Shown piece after piece: positions 1 to 8,423 of a stretch of 64,000 bases of DNA. Position numbers and translations under genes: made by a program. This DNA comes from an uncultured Barnesiella sp. (GTDB taxonomy: Bacteria; Bacteroidota; Bacteroidia; Bacteroidales; Barnesiellaceae): positions 1 through 64,000 of the forward strand of contig CALUJQ010000002.1 of NCBI GenBank assembly GCA_944320995.1, given 5' to 3'. How positions within the stretch are numbered: the first letter of the stretch is position 1; every line of letters starts with the position of its first letter. The notes below the pieces were generated by a model. The model searched no databases, had not been told where the DNA came from, and worked only from the letters and a program-made list of their open reading frames with translations.

Positions 1-29
1 CACTCTGGAATTTGCCCTTAAAGCGAGTG

Positions 30-60
30 CAAAGATAGCACTCTTATTTTAATTTACAAA
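30..60 (-). promoter_or_regulatory. Bacteroidales-type promoter reading left, out of the window
   Basis: On the minus strand a TATCTTTG (-7) box lies at 37-30 and a TTTG (-33) element at 60-57, with a 19-bp spacer. This matches the TAnnTTTG/TTTG consensus of Bacteroidota primary sigma factors. It overlaps the 3' end of ribH and would serve a gene beyond base 1. The target is not visible. Confidence 0.6.
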
Positions 61-535
61 CGAAATCATGCATTTTTATTGCTGTAACAGCCGCCTCATC
101 GCCTTTGTTCCCCAATCGGCCTCCGGCACGCTCCCGAGCCTGTTCCATGGTATTGGTCGTAAGCACCCCGAAAATAAATGGAATGCCAAACAGTGTATTG
201 AGATGGGTAATTCCCTGTGTAACACTTTGGCATACATAATCGAAATGAGGGGTATCTCCCCGAACCACACAACCGATTGCAATCACGGCGTCGGGTTGAT
301 AAAACTCGGCCATCTGTTGCGAGGCAAAGGTCAACTCGACGGTTCCCGGGACACGGGCCACATAAATATTCTCTTTTTTCACGCCATTGCGCATCAAGGT
401 ATCGATGGCCCCTTGCAACAAGGCATCGGTAATCTCGGCATTCCATTCGGCCGCAGCAATAGCCACTTTCATATCCGAAGCATCGGGCATGCTATCGGCG
501 TCGTAAGATGATAAATTGTGATAAGCAGTTGCCAT
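44..535 (-). CDS. ribH: 6,7-dimethyl-8-ribityllumazine synthase
   Basis: This is the penultimate enzyme of riboflavin synthesis. It condenses 5-amino-6-ribitylamino-uracil with 3,4-dihydroxy-2-butanone 4-phosphate, and the family forms pentameric or icosahedral cytosolic assemblies. The 163-residue protein has the usual length and the conserved blocks: an N-terminal IAAAEWN strand-helix, VPGTVELT in the middle, and [14 protein letters not shown] carrying the catalytic His. It follows a TPR gene on the same strand, with a hairpin between them, so it may be partly co-transcribed. I found no TAnnTTTG box directly upstream. ribF at 45595 supplies the later flavin steps. The ATG at 535 gives the full family N-terminus. 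Confidence 0.96.
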   Translation of the reverse strand: MATAYHNLSSYDADSMPDASDMKVAIAAAEWNAEITDALLQGAIDTLMRNGVKKENIYVARVPGTVELTFASQQMAEFYQPDAVIAIGCVVRGDTPHFDYVCQSVTQGITHLNTLFGIPFIFGVLTTNTMEQARERAGGRLGNKGDEAAVTAIKMHDFVCKLK

Positions 536-555
536 ACATTTCCTTTATTTTCAAA

Positions 556-588
556 ATAAGGCCGTCTTTCGAGGAGAGACGACCTTAT
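556..588 (-). terminator. Hairpin after the TPR gene
   Basis: Bases 556-567 and 577-588 form a 12-bp stem with one mismatch and a 9-nt loop. On the minus strand it is followed by TTTTG. It lies between the TPR gene stop (615) and the ribH start (535), so it is either an intrinsic terminator or an attenuator in a ribH-containing transcript. Confidence 0.5.
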
Positions 589-614
589 CTTTATCGTTTT
601 TGTTTTCTCTTTCT

Positions 615-1286
615 TTACTTGTTTTGTGCCCGCTCGATGTAACGATCGATACCCCGGGCATCGTTAGAGGTAGGATATTTGTCCTTAATCTCTTGGTACA
701 GTTTCACAGCAGCCTCGTTGTTTCCCACTTTCTCATAAGCGGCAGCGGCTTTTTTCAAATAGATGGGACTGAAAACGGCATTGTCCGAAGCCTTAGCGGC
801 CTTCTCGAAATATTTAACGCTCTCGTTATATTTCTCCATATCGACCAAACAGTTGCCGATGGCAGCCATTACAGCCGGAGCCAGTACGGTTTCATCGGCG
901 CTGAATTTAGCCAAATATTTTTGAGCCGTTTCAAATTCGCCTTTTTCATAATAAGCCAAGCCCAGATAGGCGTTCGCCAAATTACCGGCGGCAGTCGAAC
1001 CGTATTGATCGACAATCGTCAACAAGCCATCGAATTTTTCATTCCCGTTGATCGCCAAATCGATAGAATCGTTTTCAAAAGCCATTACAGCCTGATACAT
1101 GGCTGCCTGAGCTTTATCCTCACGAGGCAACAAATAGAAATGGCGCACACCCAATATAGCCCCGACAATTACTATAACAACCAGCAATCCGAGCAAAAGG
1201 AGTTTCTGATACTTTTCAACAAACTGTTCCGACATTGAGAGAGCTTCGTTCATTTTCTCAAGCTCGTCTTTTTCTTTTTCTGCCAT
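615..1286 (-). CDS. Membrane-anchored tetratricopeptide-repeat protein
   Basis: The 223-residue protein has a short charged N-terminus (about 1-27), one hydrophobic segment (about 29-48, LLLLGLLVVIVIVGAILG) and a C-terminal region of helical TPR-like repeats (about 75-215). The repeats include AYLGLAYYEKGEFETAQKYL and NESVKYFEKAAKA. The topology resembles YfgM-type proteins, with a cytoplasmic tail, one membrane anchor and an exported TPR domain. In that family the role is with periplasmic chaperones or the BAM/Sec machinery, but function here is inference only. It diverges from recF. A TAnnTTTG box at 1350-1357 (minus) supplies a promoter. Confidence 0.85.
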   Translation of the reverse strand: MAEKEKDELEKMNEALSMSEQFVEKYQKLLLLGLLVVIVIVGAILGVRHFYLLPREDKAQAAMYQAVMAFENDSIDLAINGNEKFDGLLTIVDQYGSTAAGNLANAYLGLAYYEKGEFETAQKYLAKFSADETVLAPAVMAAIGNCLVDMEKYNESVKYFEKAAKASDNAVFSPIYLKKAAAAYEKVGNNEAAVKLYQEIKDKYPTSNDARGIDRYIERAQNK

Positions 1287-1349
1287 ATTTTTCTTGTCTT
1301 TTAATTATTTTTATCCTCATACTCAATCCCTATATGCGGAATTGAGTGA

Positions 1350-1357
1350 CAAAAGTA
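1350..1357 (-). promoter_or_regulatory. -7 box of the TPR gene
   Basis: The minus strand reads TACTTTTG at 1357-1350, about 65 bp upstream of the TPR start codon. No clear -33 element was found at 19-21 bp. Confidence 0.45.
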
Positions 1358-1507
1358 GTTTATTTCTTTTTATAAATAAAATTTCGTCTCTATTTTTTTG
1401 CCTAAGAGGGCTCAATAAAGCTCAACTACACGCCATTTTACACCTATACCGATACTCTTTCGCTCCATTTCAAACAAACTTTATTCGTAAAAAAGAAAAA
1501 GATTCCG

Positions 1508-1515
1508 TATGTTTG
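1508..1515 (+). promoter_or_regulatory. -7 box of recF
   Basis: TATGTTTG matches TAnnTTTG and predicts transcription from about 1522. That places the upstream in-frame ATG at 1509 outside the mRNA and favours the recF start at 1539. Confidence 0.5.
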
Positions 1516-1538
1516 TAGAGACAAAACGACAACCCGAT

Positions 1539-2645
1539 ATGATTCTTTCCCGACTATCTATCGTCAACTTCAAAAACATCGTTCAGGCAGATTTGAATTT
1601 CTCGCCCAATATCAACTGTTTTTTAGGGAACAACGGCATGGGGAAAAGCAATCTGCTCGATGCCATCTATTACCTATCGTTTTGCAAAAGCTATACCCGC
1701 AATCCCGACTCGCAAAACATACGCCACGACGAAGATTTTTTTGTCATTCAAGGATATTACGAACGCAACGGCAACGAAGAAGAACTCTATTGCGGCATCA
1801 AACGGCGACAGAAAAAAACGTTCAAACGGAACAAGAAAGAGTACGACCGGCTATCCGACCATATCGGGTTTGCCCCTTTGGTCATGGCCGCCCCCTCCGA
1901 CCAAGAGTTGATTTTGGGAGGGAGCGAAGAGCGGAGGAAATTTATCGACTTGGTAATCAGCCAATTCGACAAGCAGTATCTAAACACGCTTATCCGGTAC
2001 AACAAAGCCTTGGAACAACGCAACGCTTTGTTACGGCAAGAGTGTAGCGACGAGATGCTATATGAAATATGGGAGCAACAAATGGACTCGGCAGCCGCCG
2101 CAATTCACGACAGCCGACGACGATTTCTGGAATCGTTCATTCCCGTTTTCCGTCGGTTTTATGGCGAAATTTCGTCACAAAACGAATCGGCCGACCTCGT
2201 CTATACCTCTCATCTCGCCGATGGCCCCTTGTTGCCTCAATTACAATCGACCCGGCAGAGAGACCTCATCTTGGGATACACCTCGCGAGGCATACACCGC
2301 GACGACATGGAGATGATGCTGGGCGACTACCCCATGAAGCGCATCGGTTCACAAGGGCAATGCAAGACCTACGTGATTGCTTTGAAACTGGCACAATACG
2401 ACTTCTTGCGGGAACAAGGCGAAACAACACCCATTCTATTGCTCGACGACATTTTTGACAAACTCGACACCGAGCGGGTGCAACAAATCATAAAACTGGT
2501 CTCGTCCGATCACTTCGGACAGATATTCATCACCGATACCAATCGGAAATACCTCGACGAGATTGTCCAATTCATCGGTTCGCAATACCACATCTTTGCG
2601 GTAAACCGAGGCGAATTTACACTTTTGGAGGAGACGTTGCCATGA
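1539..2645 (+). CDS. recF: DNA replication/repair protein RecF
   Basis: RecF is an SMC-like ABC ATPase. With RecO and RecR it loads RecA at single-strand gaps. The 368-residue protein begins MILSRLSIVNFKNI, carries a Walker A motif at about residues 30-37 (GNNGMGKS), a family signature around SQGQCK (about 270) and Walker B LLLDDIFDKLD (about 305). Length is normal for the family. The start at 1539 is preferred over 1509 because a TAnnTTTG box at 1508-1515 overlaps the earlier ATG. The stop overlaps the next gene by 4 bases, so the two are translationally coupled. Confidence 0.96.
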   Translation: MILSRLSIVNFKNIVQADLNFSPNINCFLGNNGMGKSNLLDAIYYLSFCKSYTRNPDSQNIRHDEDFFVIQGYYERNGNEEELYCGIKRRQKKTFKRNKKEYDRLSDHIGFAPLVMAAPSDQELILGGSEERRKFIDLVISQFDKQYLNTLIRYNKALEQRNALLRQECSDEMLYEIWEQQMDSAAAAIHDSRRRFLESFIPVFRRFYGEISSQNESADLVYTSHLADGPLLPQLQSTRQRDLILGYTSRGIHRDDMEMMLGDYPMKRIGSQGQCKTYVIALKLAQYDFLREQGETTPILLLDDIFDKLDTERVQQIIKLVSSDHFGQIFITDTNRKYLDEIVQFIGSQYHIFAVNRGEFTLLEETLP

Positions 2646-2932
2646 AAAAACAAGATGCTCTGCCTATCGGAGAGATTATCGCACAATTCATCTCCGAACA
2701 AAATATCGGGCAAAAACTCGACGAGACACAGATCATGCGCTTGTGGCCCCAAATTGCGGGAGAAACCGTCAACGCCTACACGCAATCGATGTATGTCCAC
2801 AACCGAACACTCCATGTGCGATTGTCATCGTCCGTCCTTCGCAGCGAACTGATGATGTTGCGCAGCGAACTGCTCAACCGTCTCAATGCCGAGTTTGGGC
2901 ATCCCGTCATCGACAATATCATTTTCAGATAA
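2642..2932 (+). CDS. DUF721 (DciA-like) protein
   Basis: This 96-residue protein matches the DUF721 family: a helical N-terminus, the pattern LWPQIAGETVNAYTQSMYV, then a beta-strand stretch RTLHVRLSSSVLRSEL. DUF721 includes DciA, the ancestral loader or regulator of the replicative helicase in bacteria without DnaC. That role is family knowledge and is not shown here. It overlaps recF by ATGA, the usual recF-DUF721 arrangement in Bacteroidota, which fits a replication or repair function. Confidence 0.85.
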   Translation: MKKQDALPIGEIIAQFISEQNIGQKLDETQIMRLWPQIAGETVNAYTQSMYVHNRTLHVRLSSSVLRSELMMLRSELLNRLNAEFGHPVIDNIIFR

Positions 2933-2944
2933 CCCCTCGACATT

Positions 2945-3397
2945 ATGGAATCGACACTACCAGTTTTTCACCACACACTTCCTTTGCAATTAAGGTTCAA
3001 CGACATAGATTTGTTGGGACATGTCAACAACTCGGTTTACTTCTCCTTTTACGATTTAGGGAAAGCCCGTTATTTCGAGGCCGTGAAATCCCAAAATATA
3101 GATTGGAAGAAAGCCGATGTCGTTGTCGCCAATGTCAACGCCGACTTCTTATCTCCCATCTATCCGGGCGAATCCATTGCCGTACAAACGGCTACCCTCG
3201 AAATAGGGAACCGCAGTTTCAAATTGTTACAACGAATCATCAATACCGAAACCGGGCAAGTAAAAGGCATTTGCCATACGGTTATGGTAGGATTCGACAT
3301 TACGACAGGAACCGCAGCACCGATTACCAACGACTGGAAAGAGGCGCTTTGCCGGTTTGAAAAGAAAGAACTTCGTAAAAAAACAGAGATAAAATAA
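2945..3397 (+). CDS. Acyl-CoA thioesterase, 4HBT hot-dog family
   Basis: The 150-residue protein has the hot-dog fold signature near its N-terminus: LRFNDIDLLGHVNNSVYFSFYD (about 17-38), with the Asp of FNDID as the usual catalytic residue of the YbgC/4-hydroxybenzoyl-CoA thioesterase group. It probably hydrolyses acyl-CoA thioesters in the cytosol; the substrate cannot be told from sequence. It starts 12 bp after the DUF721 gene, so it is likely in the recF transcript. Confidence 0.85.
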   Translation: MESTLPVFHHTLPLQLRFNDIDLLGHVNNSVYFSFYDLGKARYFEAVKSQNIDWKKADVVVANVNADFLSPIYPGESIAVQTATLEIGNRSFKLLQRIINTETGQVKGICHTVMVGFDITTGTAAPITNDWKEALCRFEKKELRKKTEIK

Positions 3398-3430
3398 CGA
3401 AGGTGTCAAACATTCTCTGAGTGTTTTTAT

Positions 3431-3438
3431 TACTTTTG
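3431..3438 (+). promoter_or_regulatory. -7 box that decides the start of the SIS isomerase
   Basis: TACTTTTG fits TAnnTTTG, giving a predicted transcription start near 3445. The first in-frame ATG (3440) would then lie upstream of the mRNA, so the ATG at 3476 is the likelier initiator. Confidence 0.5.
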
Positions 3439-3475
3439 CATGAATTTCACACAGATAAAGGCCAATATAATAGAT

Positions 3476-4096
3476 ATGAACTTTACCGAGAAAATAGAGG
3501 AAATCCTACACAAAGAGGCTCAAGCCATCTTGGATATTCCTAGGACAGATCAATTCGAAAAAGCCGTAAAACTTATTGTCGAGCAAGTACATGAAAAGGG
3601 AGGAAAACTCGTGACCAGCGGAATGGGAAAAGCGGGACAGATAGCCATGAATATCGCCACCACATTCTGCTCGACCGGAACTCCTGCCGTATTTCTCCAC
3701 CCCAGCGAAGCCCAACACGGAGACTTGGGTATATTACAGAAAAATGACTTGATGCTGGTTATCTCCAACTCGGGTAAGACCCGCGAGATCCTCGAACTCT
3801 TACACCTTGCTGCCAATTTAATGCCCGAGTTGAAATTTATCGTTATCACCGGCAACAACCAAAGCGAACTCGCCCAGCGTGCCGACGTTTGTCTCTTTAC
3901 AGGAGCCCCCGGCGAAGTATGCCCCCTCGGGTTGACACCTACCACCTCGACGACTCTCATGACCGTCATCGGCGATATTTTGGTAGTAGGAGCAATGGAA
4001 GCGACCCATTTCGACGCACACCAATATGCCCTCCGTCACCATGGAGGATATTTGGGAACCCGCTCCCGGGAACAAAGTCAAAACCACAAAGATTAG
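3476..4096 (+). CDS. Single-domain SIS sugar-phosphate isomerase (KpsF/GutQ-like)
   Basis: The 206-residue protein is one SIS domain. It has the phosphate-binding TSGMGKAGQIA (about 48-58), HPSEAQHGDLG and ISNSGKT motifs of arabinose-5-phosphate isomerases (KdsD/KpsF/GutQ), which convert ribulose 5-phosphate to arabinose 5-phosphate for Kdo synthesis. The two CBS domains of the E. coli enzymes are absent; short forms of this kind are known from Bacteroides. It is followed after 16 bp by a sugar kinase. The start is set by the promoter box at 3431-3438. Confidence 0.85.
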   Translation: MNFTEKIEEILHKEAQAILDIPRTDQFEKAVKLIVEQVHEKGGKLVTSGMGKAGQIAMNIATTFCSTGTPAVFLHPSEAQHGDLGILQKNDLMLVISNSGKTREILELLHLAANLMPELKFIVITGNNQSELAQRADVCLFTGAPGEVCPLGLTPTTSTTLMTVIGDILVVGAMEATHFDAHQYALRHHGGYLGTRSREQSQNHKD

Positions 4097-4112
4097 AAAC
4101 AACCGTAACGAT

Positions 4113-5042
4113 ATGCGTAAAATCATAGGAATAGGAGAAACCATTCTCGACATCATTTTCAGGGACAACCAACCCTCCCACGCCGTACCGGGCGGATCTA
4201 CGTTCAACACGCTCATCTCTTTGGGCAGGCTCGGCGTTCCGGCCACGTTCATCAGCGAGATCGGGCAAGATACCGTGGGCAACATCATTCTCGATTTTAT
4301 GCAGAAAAACGGTGTGGATACCGAAAATCTGGATATTTTCTGCGAAGGGAAAACTCCTATATCCTTGGCCTTCCTCGACGAGGACAATGAGGCCAAATAT
4401 ATGTTTTACAATCAATTCCCCGAAGACAGGCTCAACTTCGTATGGCCTCGAATCGACAAAGACGACATCATCGTCTTCGGTTCTTATTTTGCTTTGAACC
4501 CGGCACTGCGAAAAAAGGTATGCGAACTCATCGAGTATGCCAAAGACCGCAAAGCCATTATTTATTACGACCCCAATTTCCGCGACGCCCATGCCCACGA
4601 AGCTGTCAAACTGATGCCCTCGGTCCTCGAAAATCTCGAATATGCCGATTTGGTGAAAGGCTCCAAAGAAGATTTCAACAACCTGTTCCACCATACAGAC
4701 CCTCAAAAGATATATCTCGACCATATCAAATTCTACTGTTCCAATTTCATCTGTACGTTAGGAAGCGACGGAGTTGATTTGTTTTGTCCGCAAGGCAATA
4801 AACACTTCGCCACCACCCCCGTAACACCCGTCAGCACCATAGGGGCAGGCGATTCGTTCAACGCCGGAATCCTGTTCGGGCTACTTAAACACGATATTAC
4901 ACTCGACAGGCTGTACACTCTCTCCCCCGAAGAATGGGAACCAATCATACACTACGGAATGGGCTTCGCATCAACGGTATGTTGCAGCATGGAAAACTAC
5001 ATAACCCGCGATTTTGCAGCCAAATATACCCGAACGGAATAA
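4113..5042 (+). CDS. PfkB/ribokinase-family carbohydrate kinase
   Basis: The 309-residue protein begins MRKIIGIGETILDIIF. It shows the PfkB family features: a GGSTFNT substrate-binding segment near residue 28, YYDPNFRDAH in the middle, and the ATP-site/anion-hole signature STIGAGDSFNAG at about 242-253 with the catalytic Asp. It is probably a fructokinase-like enzyme, with specificity unknown. An in-frame ATG at 4026 exists but lies inside the isomerase gene, and the family N-terminus fits 4113. It lies directly downstream of the isomerase and is likely co-transcribed. Confidence 0.88.
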   Translation: MRKIIGIGETILDIIFRDNQPSHAVPGGSTFNTLISLGRLGVPATFISEIGQDTVGNIILDFMQKNGVDTENLDIFCEGKTPISLAFLDEDNEAKYMFYNQFPEDRLNFVWPRIDKDDIIVFGSYFALNPALRKKVCELIEYAKDRKAIIYYDPNFRDAHAHEAVKLMPSVLENLEYADLVKGSKEDFNNLFHHTDPQKIYLDHIKFYCSNFICTLGSDGVDLFCPQGNKHFATTPVTPVSTIGAGDSFNAGILFGLLKHDITLDRLYTLSPEEWEPIIHYGMGFASTVCCSMENYITRDFAAKYTRTE

Positions 5043-5107
5043 TACAAATTCCCTATAAATATTCTAAAATAAAACAAACCCCGAAACAGACAACTGTCGC
5101 AGAGTCG

Positions 5108-5115
5108 TATCTTTG
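5108..5115 (+). promoter_or_regulatory. -7 box of the phosphatase-like lipoprotein gene
   Basis: TATCTTTG lies 26 bp before the ATG at 5141. It supports that start over longer in-frame extensions that overlap the kinase gene. Confidence 0.5.
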
Positions 5116-5140
5116 TTTCAAATTTCATCACTCATACGAT

Positions 5141-6193
5141 ATGCGTTACCTACAACTTTGCTCGTTGCTCCTCGCATTAGGTGCTTGCACTACGCACAGC
5201 CCCGACATCGATGTGGCGTGTGAAATCGATCAACAAAACAATTACTTGTTGAAATGGGAGACCACACCGAGGATCGAAGGGGAGGTCCAAATATATCAAT
5301 CGGTCAATCCCGAACAGTTCGATATGGAAACAGAAGCCATAGCAACGTCAAATATCTCGACAGGATATATCGTCATACCCAATGCCGCTCCTACGCGCCG
5401 CTACTATTTCCTGCTCCGGTTCAACAAACGATACGACTATATCACCGGAGCCCGTGCCGAACGATTAAAATATATCGAGAACTTCCGGGACTTAGGCGGA
5501 TATACCTCCAAAAACGGGAAACAAATACGATGGGGGAAAATATTCCGTTCCGGTGAATTCAATACATTGACCGCAAGCAGCATCAACCGCATCAAAGGAA
5601 TAGGAATAAAAACATTGATCGATTTTCGGGACAACGAAGATGTGATCAAACCCAGTCCCGAATTGAGCCTCGAAAATGTCATCAACCTCCCGGGAGGCTT
5701 GCATTATCGGCAAAATCTGTTCCCCCGCCTCAAAAAAGAAGAATTGAGACGCGGAGATGCAAGCCTGTTTATGCAAGACTTGTATGTCGCTATGGTGTCC
5801 GGCTCCAAAAGAGCATTCCGCTCAATGTTCAACCAGCTCTTGGTAGAAGACAATTATCCGATCGTGCTGAGTTGTGTCAACGGGAAAGACTACACAGGAT
5901 TTGCCGTATCGTTATTACTCAGCGCTCTGGATATTCCCGAGGAAACCATCATGAACGACTACCTGCTCTCTAATCGCTATTTCGACAAAAGGAGAACCGC
6001 TTTCAATCCGCAAAACTGTTGCGACGAAACCCAAGAGGCTCTTTCCCTCATTCAATCGGCCGACAGCCGGTTTCTCTCTTACGCCCGTGAATACATTTGC
6101 CAGCAATACGGGTCAATCAACAACTATCTGGAAGAAGAGTTAGGAGTCACTCCCGAAAAGAAACGACAACTGAAACAAATCCTCTTGCACTGA
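5141..6193 (+). CDS. Tyrosine-phosphatase-family (Y_phosphatase3-like) lipoprotein, active-site Arg replaced
   Basis: The 350-residue protein starts with a lipoprotein signal (LLLALGAC, Cys15). It has an N-terminal Fn3-like region (about 30-105) and a bacterial tyrosine/serine phosphatase-type domain from about 107: NFRDLGGYTSKNGKQIRWG, FRSGEF and TLIDFRDNED are typical. The P-loop, normally HCxxGKDRTG, reads SCVNGKDYTG here (TGT GTC AAC GGG AAA GAC TAC). The nucleophile Cys stays, but the phosphate-binding Arg is Tyr and the preceding His is Ser. It may therefore be a phosphate- or ligand-binding pseudophosphatase. The location is predicted to be the periplasmic or outer membrane face. Confidence 0.8.
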   Translation: MRYLQLCSLLLALGACTTHSPDIDVACEIDQQNNYLLKWETTPRIEGEVQIYQSVNPEQFDMETEAIATSNISTGYIVIPNAAPTRRYYFLLRFNKRYDYITGARAERLKYIENFRDLGGYTSKNGKQIRWGKIFRSGEFNTLTASSINRIKGIGIKTLIDFRDNEDVIKPSPELSLENVINLPGGLHYRQNLFPRLKKEELRRGDASLFMQDLYVAMVSGSKRAFRSMFNQLLVEDNYPIVLSCVNGKDYTGFAVSLLLSALDIPEETIMNDYLLSNRYFDKRRTAFNPQNCCDETQEALSLIQSADSRFLSYAREYICQQYGSINNYLEEELGVTPEKKRQLKQILLH

Positions 6194-6333
6194 TTCTCCC
6201 GATACCGGAATCATATCGGTTGTACAGCTTACCCAACCTTGGAAAAGAGGGAAAGATTGCGCATACCTGCGACATATCCCCCTGAAACGCCAAAGATATA
6301 TCCCATAAATCGGATATATTCCGATTTTTATCG

Positions 6334-6341
6334 TACCTTTG
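6334..6341 (+). promoter_or_regulatory. -7 box of the DEAD-box helicase gene
   Basis: TACCTTTG predicts a transcript from about 6348 and thus a leader of roughly 114 nt before the ATG at 6462. Long leaders are common for cold-inducible helicase genes, but no conserved element is recognised in it. Confidence 0.45.
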
Positions 6342-6461
6342 CCCACGCAAACAAAACTTTAACGTACGACAAGTTTTTATTCACCCTCTCCCCTTAGCCC
6401 TATTTGAGGACGAAAAAGGCCTTGTGCCCCTGCGATAAAGCAAAAAATTACAACATCATAA

Positions 6462-8261
6462 ATGAAGACATTTCAAGAATTAGGTATCTGTGATAAGATA
6501 CTGAAAGCAATTACCGAACTGGGATATGAAAATCCCATGCCCGTACAGGAACAAGTAATCCCCCACCTTCTGAACGAAGAAACCGATTTAGTAGCCTTGG
6601 CCCAAACCGGGACAGGGAAAACCGCCGCCTTCGGGTTACCCGTCATCCAACGCATCGATTTATCCTTGCGACAACCGCAAGCGCTCATTCTATCGCCAAC
6701 CCGCGAACTGTGCCTGCAAATCGCCGGCGATTTAACCGATTATTCACAATACATCGACGGGCTTCACATTTTGCCGGTCTATGGCGGTTCCAGCATCGAA
6801 AGCCAAATAAGGACTCTTAAAAAGGGTGTACACATCATTGTGGCCACACCGGGGCGTCTGCTCGACCTGCTCGAACGCCGCACGGTGCATCTCGACCACG
6901 TTTCGACCGTCATCATGGACGAAGCCGACGAAATGCTCAACATGGGATTCCTCGACAGCATCAACGCCATTTTGGCGCAAGTCCCCCAAGAGCGCAAAAT
7001 GTTGCTCTTCTCGGCAACTATGCCGCGCGAAATCGAACAGATTGCCCGCACCTATATGCACGAGCCCAAAGAGATTGTCGTGGGCAGCCGCAACGAAGGT
7101 GCCGAAAACGTGCGTCACGTCTATTATATGGTACACGCCAAAGACAAATATCCTGCCCTTAAACGCATTGCCGACTACTATCCAAACATATACGGCATCA
7201 TATTCTGCCGCACCCGTAAGGAGACACAGGAAATCGCCGATCAACTCATCGCCGACGGATACAATGCCGACTCCCTCCATGGCGAATTGTCACAAGCTCA
7301 ACGCGATGCCGTCATGCAGAAATTTCGCCTGCGCAATCTGCAACTACTCGTGGCAACCGATGTTGCCGCCCGGGGGCTCGATGTGACCGACCTGACCCAC
7401 GTGATCAACTACGGACTCCCCGACGACATAGAAACCTATACCCACCGCAGCGGACGTACCGGACGAGCCGGGAAATCGGGCGTATCGGTTGCCATCGTCC
7501 ATAGCCGAGAGAAAAGCAAAATGCGGGCTATCGAGAAAATAATCGGCAAGAAATTCGAAAGAGGGCTGGTCCCTACCGGCGAACAAATCTGCGAAAAACA
7601 GCTCTTCAACCTCGCCGACCGCATCGAAAAAGTCAAGGTAAACGAAGAAGAAATTGCCAAATACCTGCCGAACATCTCCCGCAAATTGGGGTGGCTCACC
7701 GAACAAGACCTTATCAAACGAATCGTTTCCCTCGAATTCAACCGCCTCATCGACTACTATCGCGATACCCCCGACCTCGACATACCCGACGACAACACCC
7801 GCAAAACCAAAGAGGGAACCAGTGCGAAAGAGGGTAAAAAAGGAAGAAACAAGGATATTCGCACCGCCGAGGAGGGATTCGAACGCATCTATATCAATCT
7901 GGGAAAAGCACATGGATTTTTCCCGCCCAACCTCATCGAAATGATAAATACCCTCGTCCCGGGACACATCAATATCGGGCGTATCGATCTGCTGCCTGCC
8001 TACTCGCTGTTCGACGTCGAGAAAGGCAGTGCCAAAAAAGTGGTGAATGCATTGAAAGGGTGCGAATTCTACGGACACCGAATCTATGCCGAAATAGCGA
8101 CCGACAAAGACTACAACTCTCCCAAAGGGAAACGGAAAGGCAAAGAAACCGGTAGACGTCAAAACGAAAAGCATTACGGGAATACTCACAAAAACAATTC
8201 TGAAAACAGATTCAAGCGCGACCGCCACACATCAAAATCCCGAAGTGAAAAACGCCGGTAA
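6462..8261 (+). CDS. DEAD-box ATP-dependent RNA helicase with DbpA-type RNA-binding domain
   Basis: The 599-residue protein contains all helicase motifs in order: Q motif (GYENPMPVQEQVIP), AQTGTGKT (I), PTREL (Ia), TPGRLLDLL (Ib), DEAD (II, about 152), SAT (III), RGLDV (V) and HRSGRTGRAGK (VI). After a charged linker, residues about 475-550 (FERIYINLGKAHGFF to RIYAEIA) match the DbpA-like RNA-binding fold. The last 45 residues are Lys/Arg-rich. It resembles the DeaD/CsdA group, which unwinds RNA in ribosome assembly and cold adaptation. It is monocistronic, with its own promoter box and a strong terminator after it. Confidence 0.94.
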   Translation: MKTFQELGICDKILKAITELGYENPMPVQEQVIPHLLNEETDLVALAQTGTGKTAAFGLPVIQRIDLSLRQPQALILSPTRELCLQIAGDLTDYSQYIDGLHILPVYGGSSIESQIRTLKKGVHIIVATPGRLLDLLERRTVHLDHVSTVIMDEADEMLNMGFLDSINAILAQVPQERKMLLFSATMPREIEQIARTYMHEPKEIVVGSRNEGAENVRHVYYMVHAKDKYPALKRIADYYPNIYGIIFCRTRKETQEIADQLIADGYNADSLHGELSQAQRDAVMQKFRLRNLQLLVATDVAARGLDVTDLTHVINYGLPDDIETYTHRSGRTGRAGKSGVSVAIVHSREKSKMRAIEKIIGKKFERGLVPTGEQICEKQLFNLADRIEKVKVNEEEIAKYLPNISRKLGWLTEQDLIKRIVSLEFNRLIDYYRDTPDLDIPDDNTRKTKEGTSAKEGKKGRNKDIRTAEEGFERIYINLGKAHGFFPPNLIEMINTLVPGHINIGRIDLLPAYSLFDVEKGSAKKVVNALKGCEFYGHRIYAEIATDKDYNSPKGKRKGKETGRRQNEKHYGNTHKNNSENRFKRDRHTSKSRSEKRR

Positions 8262-8304
8262 AAACAAATCGGCCATAAAATCTCACACAGAATTACAGTT
8301 CTAC

Positions 8305-8349
8305 AAGGAGGAGGGACAAATTGGAATTTGTCCCTCCTCCTTGTTTTTA
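8305..8349 (+). terminator. Strong intrinsic terminator of the helicase gene
   Basis: A perfect 18-bp stem (8305-8322 with 8325-8342) with a 2-nt loop is followed by GTTTTTAT. It closes the helicase transcript just before the Fic gene promoter. Confidence 0.9.
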
Positions 8350-8373
8350 TAAATCCTAAATATCGTGTTACTC

Positions 8374-8404
8374 TTGACTTCTTGACCATAATCGCCTATT
8401 TTTG
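8374..8404 (+). promoter_or_regulatory. Promoter of the Fic gene
   Basis: TTG at 8374-8376 and TATTTTTG at 8397-8404 have a 20-bp spacer, a good match to the Bacteroidota -33/-7 consensus. The transcript would start near 8411, leaving about 13 nt before the ATG at 8424. It rules out in-frame ATGs further upstream. Confidence 0.65.
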
Positions 8405-8423
8405 CATAAAATATAGATATATT

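Noticed and set aside
7344..8228. 294-codon minus-strand frame
   Set aside because: It is the antisense shadow of the DEAD-box helicase C-terminal half.
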